A stretch of DNA of 64,000 bases from DASSBG01 sp035699085 (GTDB lineage Bacteria; Pseudomonadota; Gammaproteobacteria; Xanthomonadales; Rhodanobacteraceae). The stretch is from contig DASSBG010000045.1 in the NCBI GenBank assembly GCA_035699085.1, positions 1 to 64,000 of the forward strand, read 5' to 3'. Positions within the stretch are counted from its first letter, which is position 1. Every line of letters starts with the position of its first letter. Position numbers and translations under genes: made by a program. The notes under the pieces were generated by a model. That model was not told the origin of the DNA and searched no databases. It was given only the letters and a program-made list of their open reading frames with translations. This document shows positions 34,246-42,316 of the stretch, piece after piece.

Positions 34246-34836
34246 ATGCCACGTCGCCGTCACCCGACTGGCCACGGCGGCTTGAACGCAGACGACGGCG
34301 TGATGTCAGCGCGGTCCGCCAAACGCTGCCGGCGTCGTGTCCGGCCAGACGCGCGGGGCGGCCGCCGCGATCCTCGCCGCGCAGGCGGCGGTGTCGCCCA
34401 AGGCGGTTTCAGCCTCATCGAGGTGATCGCCGCGTTCCTGATCTTCGCGCTCGGCTTCGGCATCCTGCTGCAGATACTCACCTCATCGCTGCACGTCGCC
34501 CAGCGTTCGAAGGACTACAGCGAGGCCAGCCTCTGGGCGCAGTCCAAGCTCGATACCGTTGGTGTCGGCGAGGCCATCGAGGAGAGCAGTACCTCGGGCC
34601 GCTTCGACCAGGACTACCGCTGGCGGATGCAGATCACGCCGTGGCAGCCACCAGCCGAGCAGGCCGCGCCGCAACAGGGCGGCCTGCCGATCGACCTTTA
34701 CCGTGTGGCGCTCACCGTGTACTGGGGCCCGGACGGCAAGCACCACGCCGACTTCGTGACCCTGCGGGCCGTCAACGCCAACCAGAACGACATCCAGGGC
34801 CGGCTCAACCTCGGCGGCCCGGAGCCATCCCAATGA
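34246..34836 (+). CDS. gspI: T2SS minor pseudopilin GspI/XpsI
   Basis: A 196-residue minor pseudopilin cleaved at AQGG|FSLIEVIAAFLI, Glu at +5. The globular part includes YSEASLWAQSKLDTVG and YRVALTVYWG. The leader is 54 residues and Arg-rich from the ATG at 34246, or 35 from the ATG at 34303; neither has a clear ribosome site, so the start is uncertain. It is part of the pseudopilus tip complex with GspJ and GspK. Its TGA overlaps the gspJ ATG (ATGA). Confidence 0.9.
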   Translation: MPRRRHPTGHGGLNADDGVMSARSAKRCRRRVRPDARGGRRDPRRAGGGVAQGGFSLIEVIAAFLIFALGFGILLQILTSSLHVAQRSKDYSEASLWAQSKLDTVGVGEAIEESSTSGRFDQDYRWRMQITPWQPPAEQAAPQQGGLPIDLYRVALTVYWGPDGKHHADFVTLRAVNANQNDIQGRLNLGGPEPSQ

Positions 34837-35768
34837 CGGCCCGCCAGCTCCCCCTGCGGTGCCGGCCCGCGTTCCCCGGCCAGCGGTCGCCGTTGCGTCC
34901 GCGTTTCCGATCCGCGGGTCCGCAATCCTCCGTCCCAGCTGTGTCTCCGTTTCCGGTCCCCATCGCGTCCCCGGTCCCCATCGCGTCCCCGGTCCCTGCT
35001 CCCCGGTCACCCTTGCCTTGCGGGTCCCGGGGCCCGGGTCCCGGGTCCCGCCTGTCCTTCCGGTCCCCGCTCGAAACAGGCTTCACCCTCATCGAGCTGC
35101 TCGTCGCGATCCTCCTGCTGTCGCTGCTGCTGGCGGGCGCCTGGGGCGGCATCCACGCAGCGACCAAGGCCATCCGTTCCGGCGACCAGGCCATCGAACG
35201 CGTCAACCGCCTGCGCGTGACCCAGGCTTTCCTGCGTCGCCAGATCAGCCACACCATGCCGCTGCCGTATGCCGAGGAGAAGGGCACCGGCATGCCGCTG
35301 ATGTTCGAGGGCAAGAGCGACTTCATGCGCTTCGTCGCCCCGATGCCGGGCTACCTTTCGCGCGGCGGGCCCTACGTGCAGACGCTGCGCCTGGCCAACA
35401 GCAGCGGGCTGCTGCAGCTGGTCTTCACCGACGTGATGCTCAATGGTTTCGACCTCGACCGTGCAGGCAGCGGGCAGGTGCAGCCGACGCTGCTGCTTGA
35501 TGGCATCGCCGAGGCCAAGTTCGAGTATCGCGGGGTCGATGACCAGGGGGCGCTGGAGGACTGGACCGACGAGTGGGAAGAAGAGGACCGGGTGCCGGTG
35601 ATGGTGCGCATTTCGATGGCGATGCGTCCCGACAGCGGCATGGATTGGCCAACGATGGTGATCCCGCTGATGCTGGACGTCGGTTCTCGCACGCACTCGG
35701 TGCGCCGTTCGCGGCCGATCGGGCGCCAGCCCACGCCACCGGCGCCGCCCGGTCGGCCCACCCGGTGA
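34833..35768 (+). CDS. gspJ: T2SS minor pseudopilin GspJ/XpsJ with very long leader
   Basis: A 311-residue frame in which the prepilin cleavage site, ETG|FTLIELLVAILLLS, comes only after 83 residues. The mature part is a normal GspJ (RVTQAFLRRQISHTMPLP, LANSSGLLQLVFTD, a Pro-rich C-terminus). The leader is rich in Pro/Ser/Arg and is encoded by GGTCCCC-type repeats with a tandem PVPIAS-PVPIAS. The ATG at 34833 overlaps the gspI stop, which supports it as the start; no other ATG or GTG nearer the cleavage site stands out. It works with GspI and GspK at the pseudopilus tip. Confidence 0.9.
   Translation: MTARQLPLRCRPAFPGQRSPLRPRFRSAGPQSSVPAVSPFPVPIASPVPIASPVPAPRSPLPCGSRGPGPGSRLSFRSPLETGFTLIELLVAILLLSLLLAGAWGGIHAATKAIRSGDQAIERVNRLRVTQAFLRRQISHTMPLPYAEEKGTGMPLMFEGKSDFMRFVAPMPGYLSRGGPYVQTLRLANSSGLLQLVFTDVMLNGFDLDRAGSGQVQPTLLLDGIAEAKFEYRGVDDQGALEDWTDEWEEEDRVPVMVRISMAMRPDSGMDWPTMVIPLMLDVGSRTHSVRRSRPIGRQPTPPAPPGRPTR
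34953..35070. repeat. GGTCCCC repeats coding the GspJ leader
   Basis: Interrupted GGTCCCC and GGGTCCC units, including an 18-bp tandem duplication (GGTCCCCATCGCGTCCCC twice) that is in frame and encodes two PVPIAS hexapeptides. Same family as the intergenic arrays. Confidence 0.9.
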
Positions 35769-36685
35769 TGGATGCTCTGGTGAACCCCATGCGCCGACAG
35801 TCCGGCATCGCCTTCCTGATCGTGCTCTGGGTGATCGCGCTGGTCACGATCCTGATGGGCAGCTTCGCGGTGGTGGCACGCACCGAAAACCTGCAGGCAC
35901 GCCACTTGCTCGACTCGGTGCGTGGTCGCTATGCCGCAGAAGCCGGCGTGCACCTGGCCGCCTACGAGCTGCGCCAGTCCGACCCGCTTAAGCGCTGGGT
36001 GCCGGACGGCCGACCCTACAACCTGGAGTTTGGCGCAGCAAATGTAACGGTCAAGATACTGGACGATTCCGGCAAGATCGACCTCAACCGTGCCCAGCCG
36101 CCGATGCTGGCGCAACTGTTCGAGTCGGTCGGGGTCGAGCGCGACCAGGCGCAGACGCTGGCTGCCCGCATCGACGACTGGCGCGACCCGGACGACGCCA
36201 CCCAGCTCAATGGCGCCGAGCAGCCCGACTACGAACAGGCGGGCCTCTCCTACGGACCGACCAACCAGCCGTTCACCGTGGTCGGCGAGTTGCAGGAGGT
36301 GCTGGGCATGGACTACGAGCTGTTCAAGAAGGTCAAACCGGCGGTAACGGTCTTTTCCGGCGGTGCCGAGCCCAACCCGATGTACGCGCCGCAGCAGGCG
36401 CTGATGGCGCTGCCCGGCATGACCAGCGACATGGCCCAGCAGCTGATCACCATGCGCCAGCAGATCCCGCCCGGCCAGATGGGCGGCATGTCGGGCCTGA
36501 CGCTGCCCGACGGTACGCCGCTGGTAGCCAGTCGCGGCGGCCTTACGTATAGTATCGAGTCCACTTCCACCATGCCCAACGGCGCCACCACCAAGCTCAG
36601 GGTCACCATCCGCCTCGGCGGCAACAGCACGGCCAGCGCGCGGCCGTTCGTGATATTGAGCTGGGACGAGGGCGACCGCTCGTGA
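35768..36685 (+). CDS. gspK: T2SS minor pseudopilin GspK/XpsK
   Basis: A 305-residue pseudopilin with cleavage at QSG|IAFLIVLWVIALV; it lacks the +5 Glu, as is usual for GspK. The large globular domain includes DSGKIDLNRAQPPML and the helix-hairpin-like ARIDDWRDPDDATQLNGAE. It caps the pseudopilus tip. The ATG at 35768 overlaps the gspJ stop (TGATG); ATG 35789 (MRRQSG) would give a shorter leader. Confidence 0.93.
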   Translation: MDALVNPMRRQSGIAFLIVLWVIALVTILMGSFAVVARTENLQARHLLDSVRGRYAAEAGVHLAAYELRQSDPLKRWVPDGRPYNLEFGAANVTVKILDDSGKIDLNRAQPPMLAQLFESVGVERDQAQTLAARIDDWRDPDDATQLNGAEQPDYEQAGLSYGPTNQPFTVVGELQEVLGMDYELFKKVKPAVTVFSGGAEPNPMYAPQQALMALPGMTSDMAQQLITMRQQIPPGQMGGMSGLTLPDGTPLVASRGGLTYSIESTSTMPNGATTKLRVTIRLGGNSTASARPFVILSWDEGDRS

Positions 36686-36819
36686 AGCACGGACCATCCA
36701 TGATTTGCGCGCGTGCCGCCGTCCCGTGTGTCCGCCCGGCTTTCCGCTTCATCGGCCATAGTCCGTGACATGACCCCAACCGCGAAAACCGAGTGCAGCG
36801 CCATGGACAGGCCCGGCTG

Positions 36820-37983
36820 ATGGCGCTCCAGGACGCGTTCCAGCCCTATATCGCGCGCCTGCGCACGGAGTACGCGCGCACGCCTGTGCCCGGCTTCCTG
36901 GCCTGGTGGGGCGAAAACCTGCGCGCATGCCTCCCGCGGCGCTGGCGCGAAGCGCTGCGCGACCAGAGTGAGACGGTGCTGGTCAGCGACGGCGGTGACG
37001 CGGTCACCCTGTACCTGTCGCGTCAGCCCGGTGAGCCGCTGGCGCGCATCGAGCGCGGGTTGGGCGAAGACGAGCAGCGGCTGGCCTGGGCGACCGCCAT
37101 CGCCCGCATCGAAGCGCCTCGTCTGCGCACGGTGCTGTGCCTTCCGCGCTCGCGGGTGCTGCTGCGTCACCTCAAGCTGCCGGCCGCCGCCGAGCACAAC
37201 CTCGGCCAGGTGCTTGGCTTCGAAATGGATCGCCAGACGCCGTTCAAGGCAGACCAGGTCTACGCCGACCAGCGGGTGGCGGCGCGCGATCCGGCGACAC
37301 ACGCCCTCAGCGTGGATATGGCGGTGGTGCCGAAGGCGACGCTGGATGCCGAACTGGCGCGGCTGGAGCCGCTGCACATCGGCCTGGACGGCGTCGATGG
37401 CTGGAGCGACGAGCCGGGCGGTGCACGCCTCGGCTTCAACCTGCTGCCGACGGGACGCAGGGTGGCGCGGCGCAACGTGCGCCTGCGCATCAACCTGGCG
37501 CTGGGCGCCGCCGCGCTCTGCCTGCTGGTGCTGGCGATGGTGCAGTGGGTGGACAACCGCGAGCAGGCGCTGCAGGCCATGACCGAGCAGGTCGCGGCGG
37601 CGCAGAAGCAGGCCAGGCAGGTCGTTACCCTGCGCAAGGGCCTGGAAGACTCGATCAAAGCCGCAAGTTTCCTCAGCCGCAAGAAAATCGCAGCGCCATC
37701 GATGGTGGTGCTGCTGCGTGACATCACCCACGCGTTGCCCGACGACAGCTACCTGCAGCGAATCTCGGTCGACAACAACGACCGCGTCAGCCTGCAGGGC
37801 CAGAGCGACCACGCCGCCTCGCTGATAAAGCAGTTGTCGTCTGTGCCGTCGCTGGCCGATCCCAGCCTGTCCGGCACGCTGCAGCCGGACGCCCGCACCC
37901 ACAAGGACCGCTTCAACGTCACCGCCACCCTGGTCAGCCACCCCAAGGAGCCGCCGAATGCGCCGACCAAAGCCGCCCAGTGA
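36820..37983 (+). CDS. gspL: T2SS inner-membrane protein GspL/XpsL (PilN-domain type)
   Basis: A 387-residue bitopic protein with an actin-like cytoplasmic domain (about 1-220), one membrane helix at about 228-248 (NLALGAAALCLLVLAMVQW) and a periplasmic PilN-like ferredoxin-fold domain. It recruits GspE to the membrane and pairs with GspM. I take the ATG at 36820, with GGACAGG about 10 bp upstream; the frame is open to 36793. It overlaps gspM by 26 bp. Confidence 0.92.
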   Translation: MALQDAFQPYIARLRTEYARTPVPGFLAWWGENLRACLPRRWREALRDQSETVLVSDGGDAVTLYLSRQPGEPLARIERGLGEDEQRLAWATAIARIEAPRLRTVLCLPRSRVLLRHLKLPAAAEHNLGQVLGFEMDRQTPFKADQVYADQRVAARDPATHALSVDMAVVPKATLDAELARLEPLHIGLDGVDGWSDEPGGARLGFNLLPTGRRVARRNVRLRINLALGAAALCLLVLAMVQWVDNREQALQAMTEQVAAAQKQARQVVTLRKGLEDSIKAASFLSRKKIAAPSMVVLLRDITHALPDDSYLQRISVDNNDRVSLQGQSDHAASLIKQLSSVPSLADPSLSGTLQPDARTHKDRFNVTATLVSHPKEPPNAPTKAAQ

Positions 37984-38560
37984 CGGCCGGCCACTGGCGC
38001 TCGGGCTGTTGCTCGTGGTGCTGGTGCTGGCGTACTTCCTTTTCGTGCACTGGTGGTTCGTCGCGCCGCAGATCGCGATCTCGGCGCAGATGGCGGACCT
38101 GCGCGACCAGCAACAGCACTTTGCCGCGGTGGCCGCCCAGCGTGATGCCATCGACAAGCGCATCGCCGCGGTTCGCAGCTACCAGCAGGCCAACCAGGCC
38201 TTCCTGCCGCAAACCGATCCCAGCGCGGCGGCGGCGGCGCTGATCCAGCGGGTCACCGACGTGCTGAAGAAGCATGCGCCGGACGGCACCGGCTGTACCG
38301 CGCAGCAGAGCACGCCGCTGGGCCGTGCCAGCAGCGACGAGCCCTACCAGAAGGTCAGCGTGCGCATCCGCCTCAGCTGCGACATGGAGCCGCTGCTTGG
38401 CGTGCTCTATGACCTGGAGGAGGGCAAGCCGTACTTCTTCGTCGAAGACCTGATGATCTATCGCCAGGCCAGCTTTTATCGCCGCGCCCACGCCAGCAGC
38501 AAGTTGCAGGTGCAATTCACCTTGAGCGGCTACCTGCGCCAGCCGGGAGCCAAGTCGTGA
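37958..38560 (+). CDS. gspM: T2SS inner-membrane protein GspM/XpsM
   Basis: A 200-residue bitopic protein with a short cytoplasmic N-terminus, a membrane helix at about 13-35 (ALGLLLVVLVLAYFLFVHWW), a coiled-coil-like stretch and a periplasmic ferredoxin-like domain (PLLGVLYDLEEGKPYFFVED). It partners GspL in the assembly platform. It begins inside the end of gspL, and its TGA overlaps the GTG of gspN. Confidence 0.92.
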   Translation: MRRPKPPSDGRPLALGLLLVVLVLAYFLFVHWWFVAPQIAISAQMADLRDQQQHFAAVAAQRDAIDKRIAAVRSYQQANQAFLPQTDPSAAAAALIQRVTDVLKKHAPDGTGCTAQQSTPLGRASSDEPYQKVSVRIRLSCDMEPLLGVLYDLEEGKPYFFVEDLMIYRQASFYRRAHASSKLQVQFTLSGYLRQPGAKS

Positions 38561-39303
38561 ACCGGCAGCTGGTGTCGCGCTTCACGCTCGCTCTGGCCGG
38601 CGCCTGCGTCGTGTTTGGCCTGCTTGCGCTGCTGTTCTGGCTCGGCGTCGGGCGCGGTTACTCGTGGTTGCCGCCGGACGCCTCGCGCGCGCCCCGGCTA
38701 CCTACGGTCGATTCACTGAAGACCGAGGACTTCAGCCTGCCGCCGCTGGCGGACTTCGCCGAGGTGACCCAGCGGCCGCTGTTCAGCGAGGATCGCAAGC
38801 CTATCGCGCCCGACCAGACGGCGGAACAGGCGCCCGACAAGGCGGCGCCGCCGCCGGTGCCGCTGCAGGTTGTCCTTACCGGTGTCATCATTACGCCGGA
38901 CCTGCGATTGGCGATGGTGCTCAACAAGGCGACCAACAAACCGGAGTCGCTGCAAGTCGGCATGCCGCTGTCCGGGAACCAGTCGGGGTGGACGCTGGTC
39001 GAAATCCAACCGCGCAAGGTTACGTTCAGCAACGGCGACGAGAAGACCGAGGTCACGCTGGACGTGTCTGCCAAGTCCGGCAACCCCGCGGTGCAGCGGG
39101 CCGCGCAGCGGGCAGCGCGGGCCAAGGCAACACCGGCTCGCGCGCAGTCGAAAAATGCCGCCAACGCGCTGCGCGAGCGCATCGAGAAACGCCGCCGCGA
39201 GCTGCGCCAGCAGGCTCGCAAGGCCCGCCAGAAAGCCAAGAATGACAAGAATGACAAGCAGCAGTCGCCTGCATGGCTGCCGCAAAGCAAGTCCGGCAGC
39301 TGA
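38557..39303 (+). CDS. gspN: T2SS protein XpsN (GspC/N-like linker)
   Basis: A 248-residue bitopic protein: N-terminal helix at about 10-32, a Pro-rich periplasmic linker, then a GspC HR-like domain (FAEVTQRPLFSEDRKP, LVLNKATNKPESLQVG in outline) and a highly basic, Lys/Arg-rich tail. The Xps system has no classical gspC; XpsN fills the role of linking the inner-membrane platform to the secretin. The start is a GTG overlapping the gspM stop (GTGA). Confidence 0.88.
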   Translation: MNRQLVSRFTLALAGACVVFGLLALLFWLGVGRGYSWLPPDASRAPRLPTVDSLKTEDFSLPPLADFAEVTQRPLFSEDRKPIAPDQTAEQAPDKAAPPPVPLQVVLTGVIITPDLRLAMVLNKATNKPESLQVGMPLSGNQSGWTLVEIQPRKVTFSNGDEKTEVTLDVSAKSGNPAVQRAAQRAARAKATPARAQSKNAANALRERIEKRRRELRQQARKARQKAKNDKNDKQQSPAWLPQSKSGS

Positions 39304-39325
39304 CAACGAACACGGAGTCGCCGTA

Positions 39326-41680
39326 GTGACCACGGAACAAAGCAACCCCGCCGCCACGCCGACCCTCGCGGTCGCCCGTGCCGCCGTTCAACGCGGCCCG
39401 TCAAGCTGGCGCTTCGCCGGCGTGTTGCTGGCAACGCTGCTCGCCGTCGCCCTCTCGGGCTGCGCCACCACCGGACCGGGCAACGCCAGCGACCAACGCA
39501 TCGCCGCGGAAATGGTCGCGCCGACGCTGCAGCCGCCGCCGGTCAACCACAACCCGATCTCGCTCGCCACCGACGAAAGCCAGTCCGAGCAGCCGGTCAA
39601 GCCGGAGCTTGACGTCGGCACCGGCAACTTCATCAACAAAAAGGCGGCGCGCGCGCCGACCCACGGCAGCGAGGCGCCGAAAGGGCAGGTGGTATTCAAT
39701 TTCGAGAACGAGCCGATCCAGGCCGTGGTCAAGGCGATCCTGGGCGACCTGCTGCAGAAGAACTACATCATCGCGCCCGGCGTCAACGGCAACGTCACCT
39801 ACGCGACCTCCCAGCCGGTGCGCACCCAGGACGCCATGCCCATCCTGGAAACGCTGCTGTCGTGGACCAACAACACCCTGATCTTCAAGAACGGCCGCTA
39901 CACCGTCTTGCCGACCAAGGCGGCCATCCCCGGCAACCTCACGCCGAGGTTGGCGCCGGCGCAAGTGGCCAAGGGCTACGAGGTGCGCATCTTTCCGCTG
40001 CACTACATTTCGCCCAAGGAGATGCAGAAGCTGCTCAAGCCGTTCGCCCCGGCTGACGCCTTCGTTTCGGTGGACACGTCACGCAGCCTGCTGATCATGG
40101 CCGGCACGCGGGAGCAGCTGGAGAATTACCAGCGCACCATCGACATCTTCGACGTCGACTGGCTCAAGGGCATGTCGGTGGGCGTATACAACATGCAGAA
40201 CCAGGACGTTGCCAAGCTGATGCCGCAGCTCGACGCGGTGTTCGGCGCCAAGGGCGAGTCCCCGCTGGCCGGCATGTTCCGCTTCGTCCCGATCGAGGCG
40301 ACCAACTCGGTCATCGTCATCACCTCCCAGCCTGAATACCTCGACCGCGCCCAGGAGTGGCTGAAGCGGCTGGACGCCGGTGCAGGCAGCGGCAGCGCGC
40401 AGCAGATCTACATTTACGACGTCAAGAACGTCAAGGCGCAGGACCTCGCCGGGTACCTCAACGAGATCTTCAATGGCATCAGCTATACGCCGGTACAGGA
40501 CACCGGCGGCGGCATCGCCCCGGGCCTGACGCCCGTCACCGCCAGCGGCAGCCGCTTCGGGCGCACCAACAGCATGAATCGCCAGCGGCAGAACCAGCGG
40601 CGCACGCCAACCCGCAGCGCCAGCGCAGGTGCCACCGCCACCAGCGGCAACGGCCCGCGGATCACCGCGGTGGAATCGAACAATCAGTTGCTGGTGCTGG
40701 CTACGCCCAACCAGTGGGACACCATCCAGCAGGCCGCGCGGCGGCTGGATATCGCGCCGCTGCAGGTGCAGATCGAGGTGAAGATCCTTGAAGTGTCGCT
40801 GGTCGGCCAATTCAGCTTCGGCGTGCAATGGTACCTGGAGGGGCTGATCGGCTCCTCGGGCGGCCCGGAAGGCTACTCGCAGCCGGGCAACAAACAGGCC
40901 TGGGCGCTGGGCGGCACCAATCCGGTCAGTCCAGGCAAGAGCGACAGTTTCTTTTATTCCTTCGTAAACAGCGAGTTGCAGGCCGCGATCCACGCCATGG
41001 AATCCAGCGGCAATACCAAGACCTTGTCGCAGCCGTCGCTTGTGGTGCTGAACAACCAGGAAGCCAGCATCGACGTCGGCACGCAGATCCCGGTCATCCA
41101 GAACTACTTCACACCGGGTGGCTATGGTGCTGGCGCCGGAGTCAACAACGGCGGCTACCAAACGGGTTCGGTCAGCTACCTCGACACAGGCATCCAGCTG
41201 CAGGTCACGCCGCGGGTGAATCCCGGCGGGCTGGTCTACATGGAGATCGACCAGGAGGTCAGCCAGCCGGGCGCCATCGTCAGCGTCTCCGGCAACCCAC
41301 CGATCGACAAGCGCAGCATCCAGACGCAGGTGGCCGTGCAGAGCGGTCAAACCGTGCTGCTGGGCGGCCTGATCAAGCAAAACGACAGCCTCACCGACAC
41401 CGGCGTACCCTTCCTCAGCCGCATCCCTATCGTCGGCAAGCTGTTTGGCACCACCAGCCACAACAGCAATCGCGTGGAGCTGCTGGTGCTGATCACCCCG
41501 CGGGTCATCACCAACAGCGCCGAGGCCCAGGAAATCACCCGCGAATACCAGCTGCGCTTCCAGTCGCTGAAGCCGATGCGCGACCAGATCCAGCGCCAGG
41601 ACGCCGCCACCCGCGCCCAGCAAGCCGCCGCGCAGCAACCGCCACCGCCACCCGCGCAGCAACCGCCCGCGCAGCCCTGA
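39326..41680 (+). CDS. gspD: T2SS secretin lipoprotein GspD/XpsD
   Basis: A 784-residue outer-membrane secretin. After a 29-residue cytoplasmic-type start it has a hydrophobic signal with lipobox ALSGC (about residues 43-47), as in Xanthomonas XpsD. N-domains follow (VFNFENEPIQAVVKAIL, then repeated KH-like folds to about 430), with a Ser/Thr/Arg-rich insert near 410-440, then the secretin domain (VQIEVKILEVSL, DVGTQIPVIQNYF, VLLGGLIKQNDSLTDTG, VELLVLITPRVI). The tail is Gln/Pro-rich. The start is GTG with GGAG 9 bp upstream, 22 bp after gspN. Confidence 0.95.
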   Translation: MTTEQSNPAATPTLAVARAAVQRGPSSWRFAGVLLATLLAVALSGCATTGPGNASDQRIAAEMVAPTLQPPPVNHNPISLATDESQSEQPVKPELDVGTGNFINKKAARAPTHGSEAPKGQVVFNFENEPIQAVVKAILGDLLQKNYIIAPGVNGNVTYATSQPVRTQDAMPILETLLSWTNNTLIFKNGRYTVLPTKAAIPGNLTPRLAPAQVAKGYEVRIFPLHYISPKEMQKLLKPFAPADAFVSVDTSRSLLIMAGTREQLENYQRTIDIFDVDWLKGMSVGVYNMQNQDVAKLMPQLDAVFGAKGESPLAGMFRFVPIEATNSVIVITSQPEYLDRAQEWLKRLDAGAGSGSAQQIYIYDVKNVKAQDLAGYLNEIFNGISYTPVQDTGGGIAPGLTPVTASGSRFGRTNSMNRQRQNQRRTPTRSASAGATATSGNGPRITAVESNNQLLVLATPNQWDTIQQAARRLDIAPLQVQIEVKILEVSLVGQFSFGVQWYLEGLIGSSGGPEGYSQPGNKQAWALGGTNPVSPGKSDSFFYSFVNSELQAAIHAMESSGNTKTLSQPSLVVLNNQEASIDVGTQIPVIQNYFTPGGYGAGAGVNNGGYQTGSVSYLDTGIQLQVTPRVNPGGLVYMEIDQEVSQPGAIVSVSGNPPIDKRSIQTQVAVQSGQTVLLGGLIKQNDSLTDTGVPFLSRIPIVGKLFGTTSHNSNRVELLVLITPRVITNSAEAQEITREYQLRFQSLKPMRDQIQRQDAATRAQQAAAQQPPPPPAQQPPAQP

Positions 41681-41702
41681 GCCACCAAGGAGAGATAAAC
41701 CC

Positions 41703-42179
41703 ATGATCCATCGTCCGTTGCGCCTGCTGGCACTGGCCGCCGCCGCCTCCCTGCTCGGCGCCTGCGCCACCAGCCAGACCAGCCCCACCACCGCCGGGAC
41801 CGCAGCGCCCCAGGACAGCAAGGCCGTCCTCAAGCAGCGCGCGCTGGACCGCTGGAACCTGCTGATCGCACACAAGGGCGCCGAAGCCTGGAACTACCTG
41901 ACGCCAGGCTACCGGGCCACCATCAGCCAGCAGCAGTACGCCCTGGAGATGAACAACCGCCCGGTCCGCTGGACCCACGCCAGCGTGACCAAGGTTGATT
42001 GCGTCAATCCCGACAGCTGCACGGTATACGTCATGGTTGACTACGACCTGATGGTGCCGGGCTTGGGTGGCGGCAGCAAGTCGTTCGCGCCGCTGAAGGA
42101 GACGTGGTTGCGCGTTAAAAATACATGGTACTATCTGCCGCGCGAGGCGGGGAAAAGCACGCTCGGGATCACCCAATAA
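41703..42179 (+). CDS. Small lipoprotein at the end of the T2SS operon
   Basis: A 158-residue protein with a lipoprotein signal (lipobox LLGAC, about residues 17-21), a Ser/Thr/Ala-rich linker and a compact domain (ALDRWNLLIAHKGAEAWNYLTPGYRATIS) with two cysteines close together (KVDCVNPDSC). I do not recognise a named family. It lies 22 bp after gspD with AAGGAGAGA as ribosome site, so it is co-transcribed with the secretin and could assist it in the outer membrane. That role is only contextual. Confidence 0.8.
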   Translation: MIHRPLRLLALAAAASLLGACATSQTSPTTAGTAAPQDSKAVLKQRALDRWNLLIAHKGAEAWNYLTPGYRATISQQQYALEMNNRPVRWTHASVTKVDCVNPDSCTVYVMVDYDLMVPGLGGGSKSFAPLKETWLRVKNTWYYLPREAGKSTLGITQ

Positions 42180-42316
42180 CGAGAATCATAGGGGGATTGC
42201 GCTGCGCTTTACCTTGTCTTAGCATTAGCACGCTGTCGCTCTGCGCCAGTCGGCGTGATCGCGCCGAATTGTGTGGGGCAAACAGATGCCCTGTGATCAA
42301 CCTAGGAGTGTTTCAC

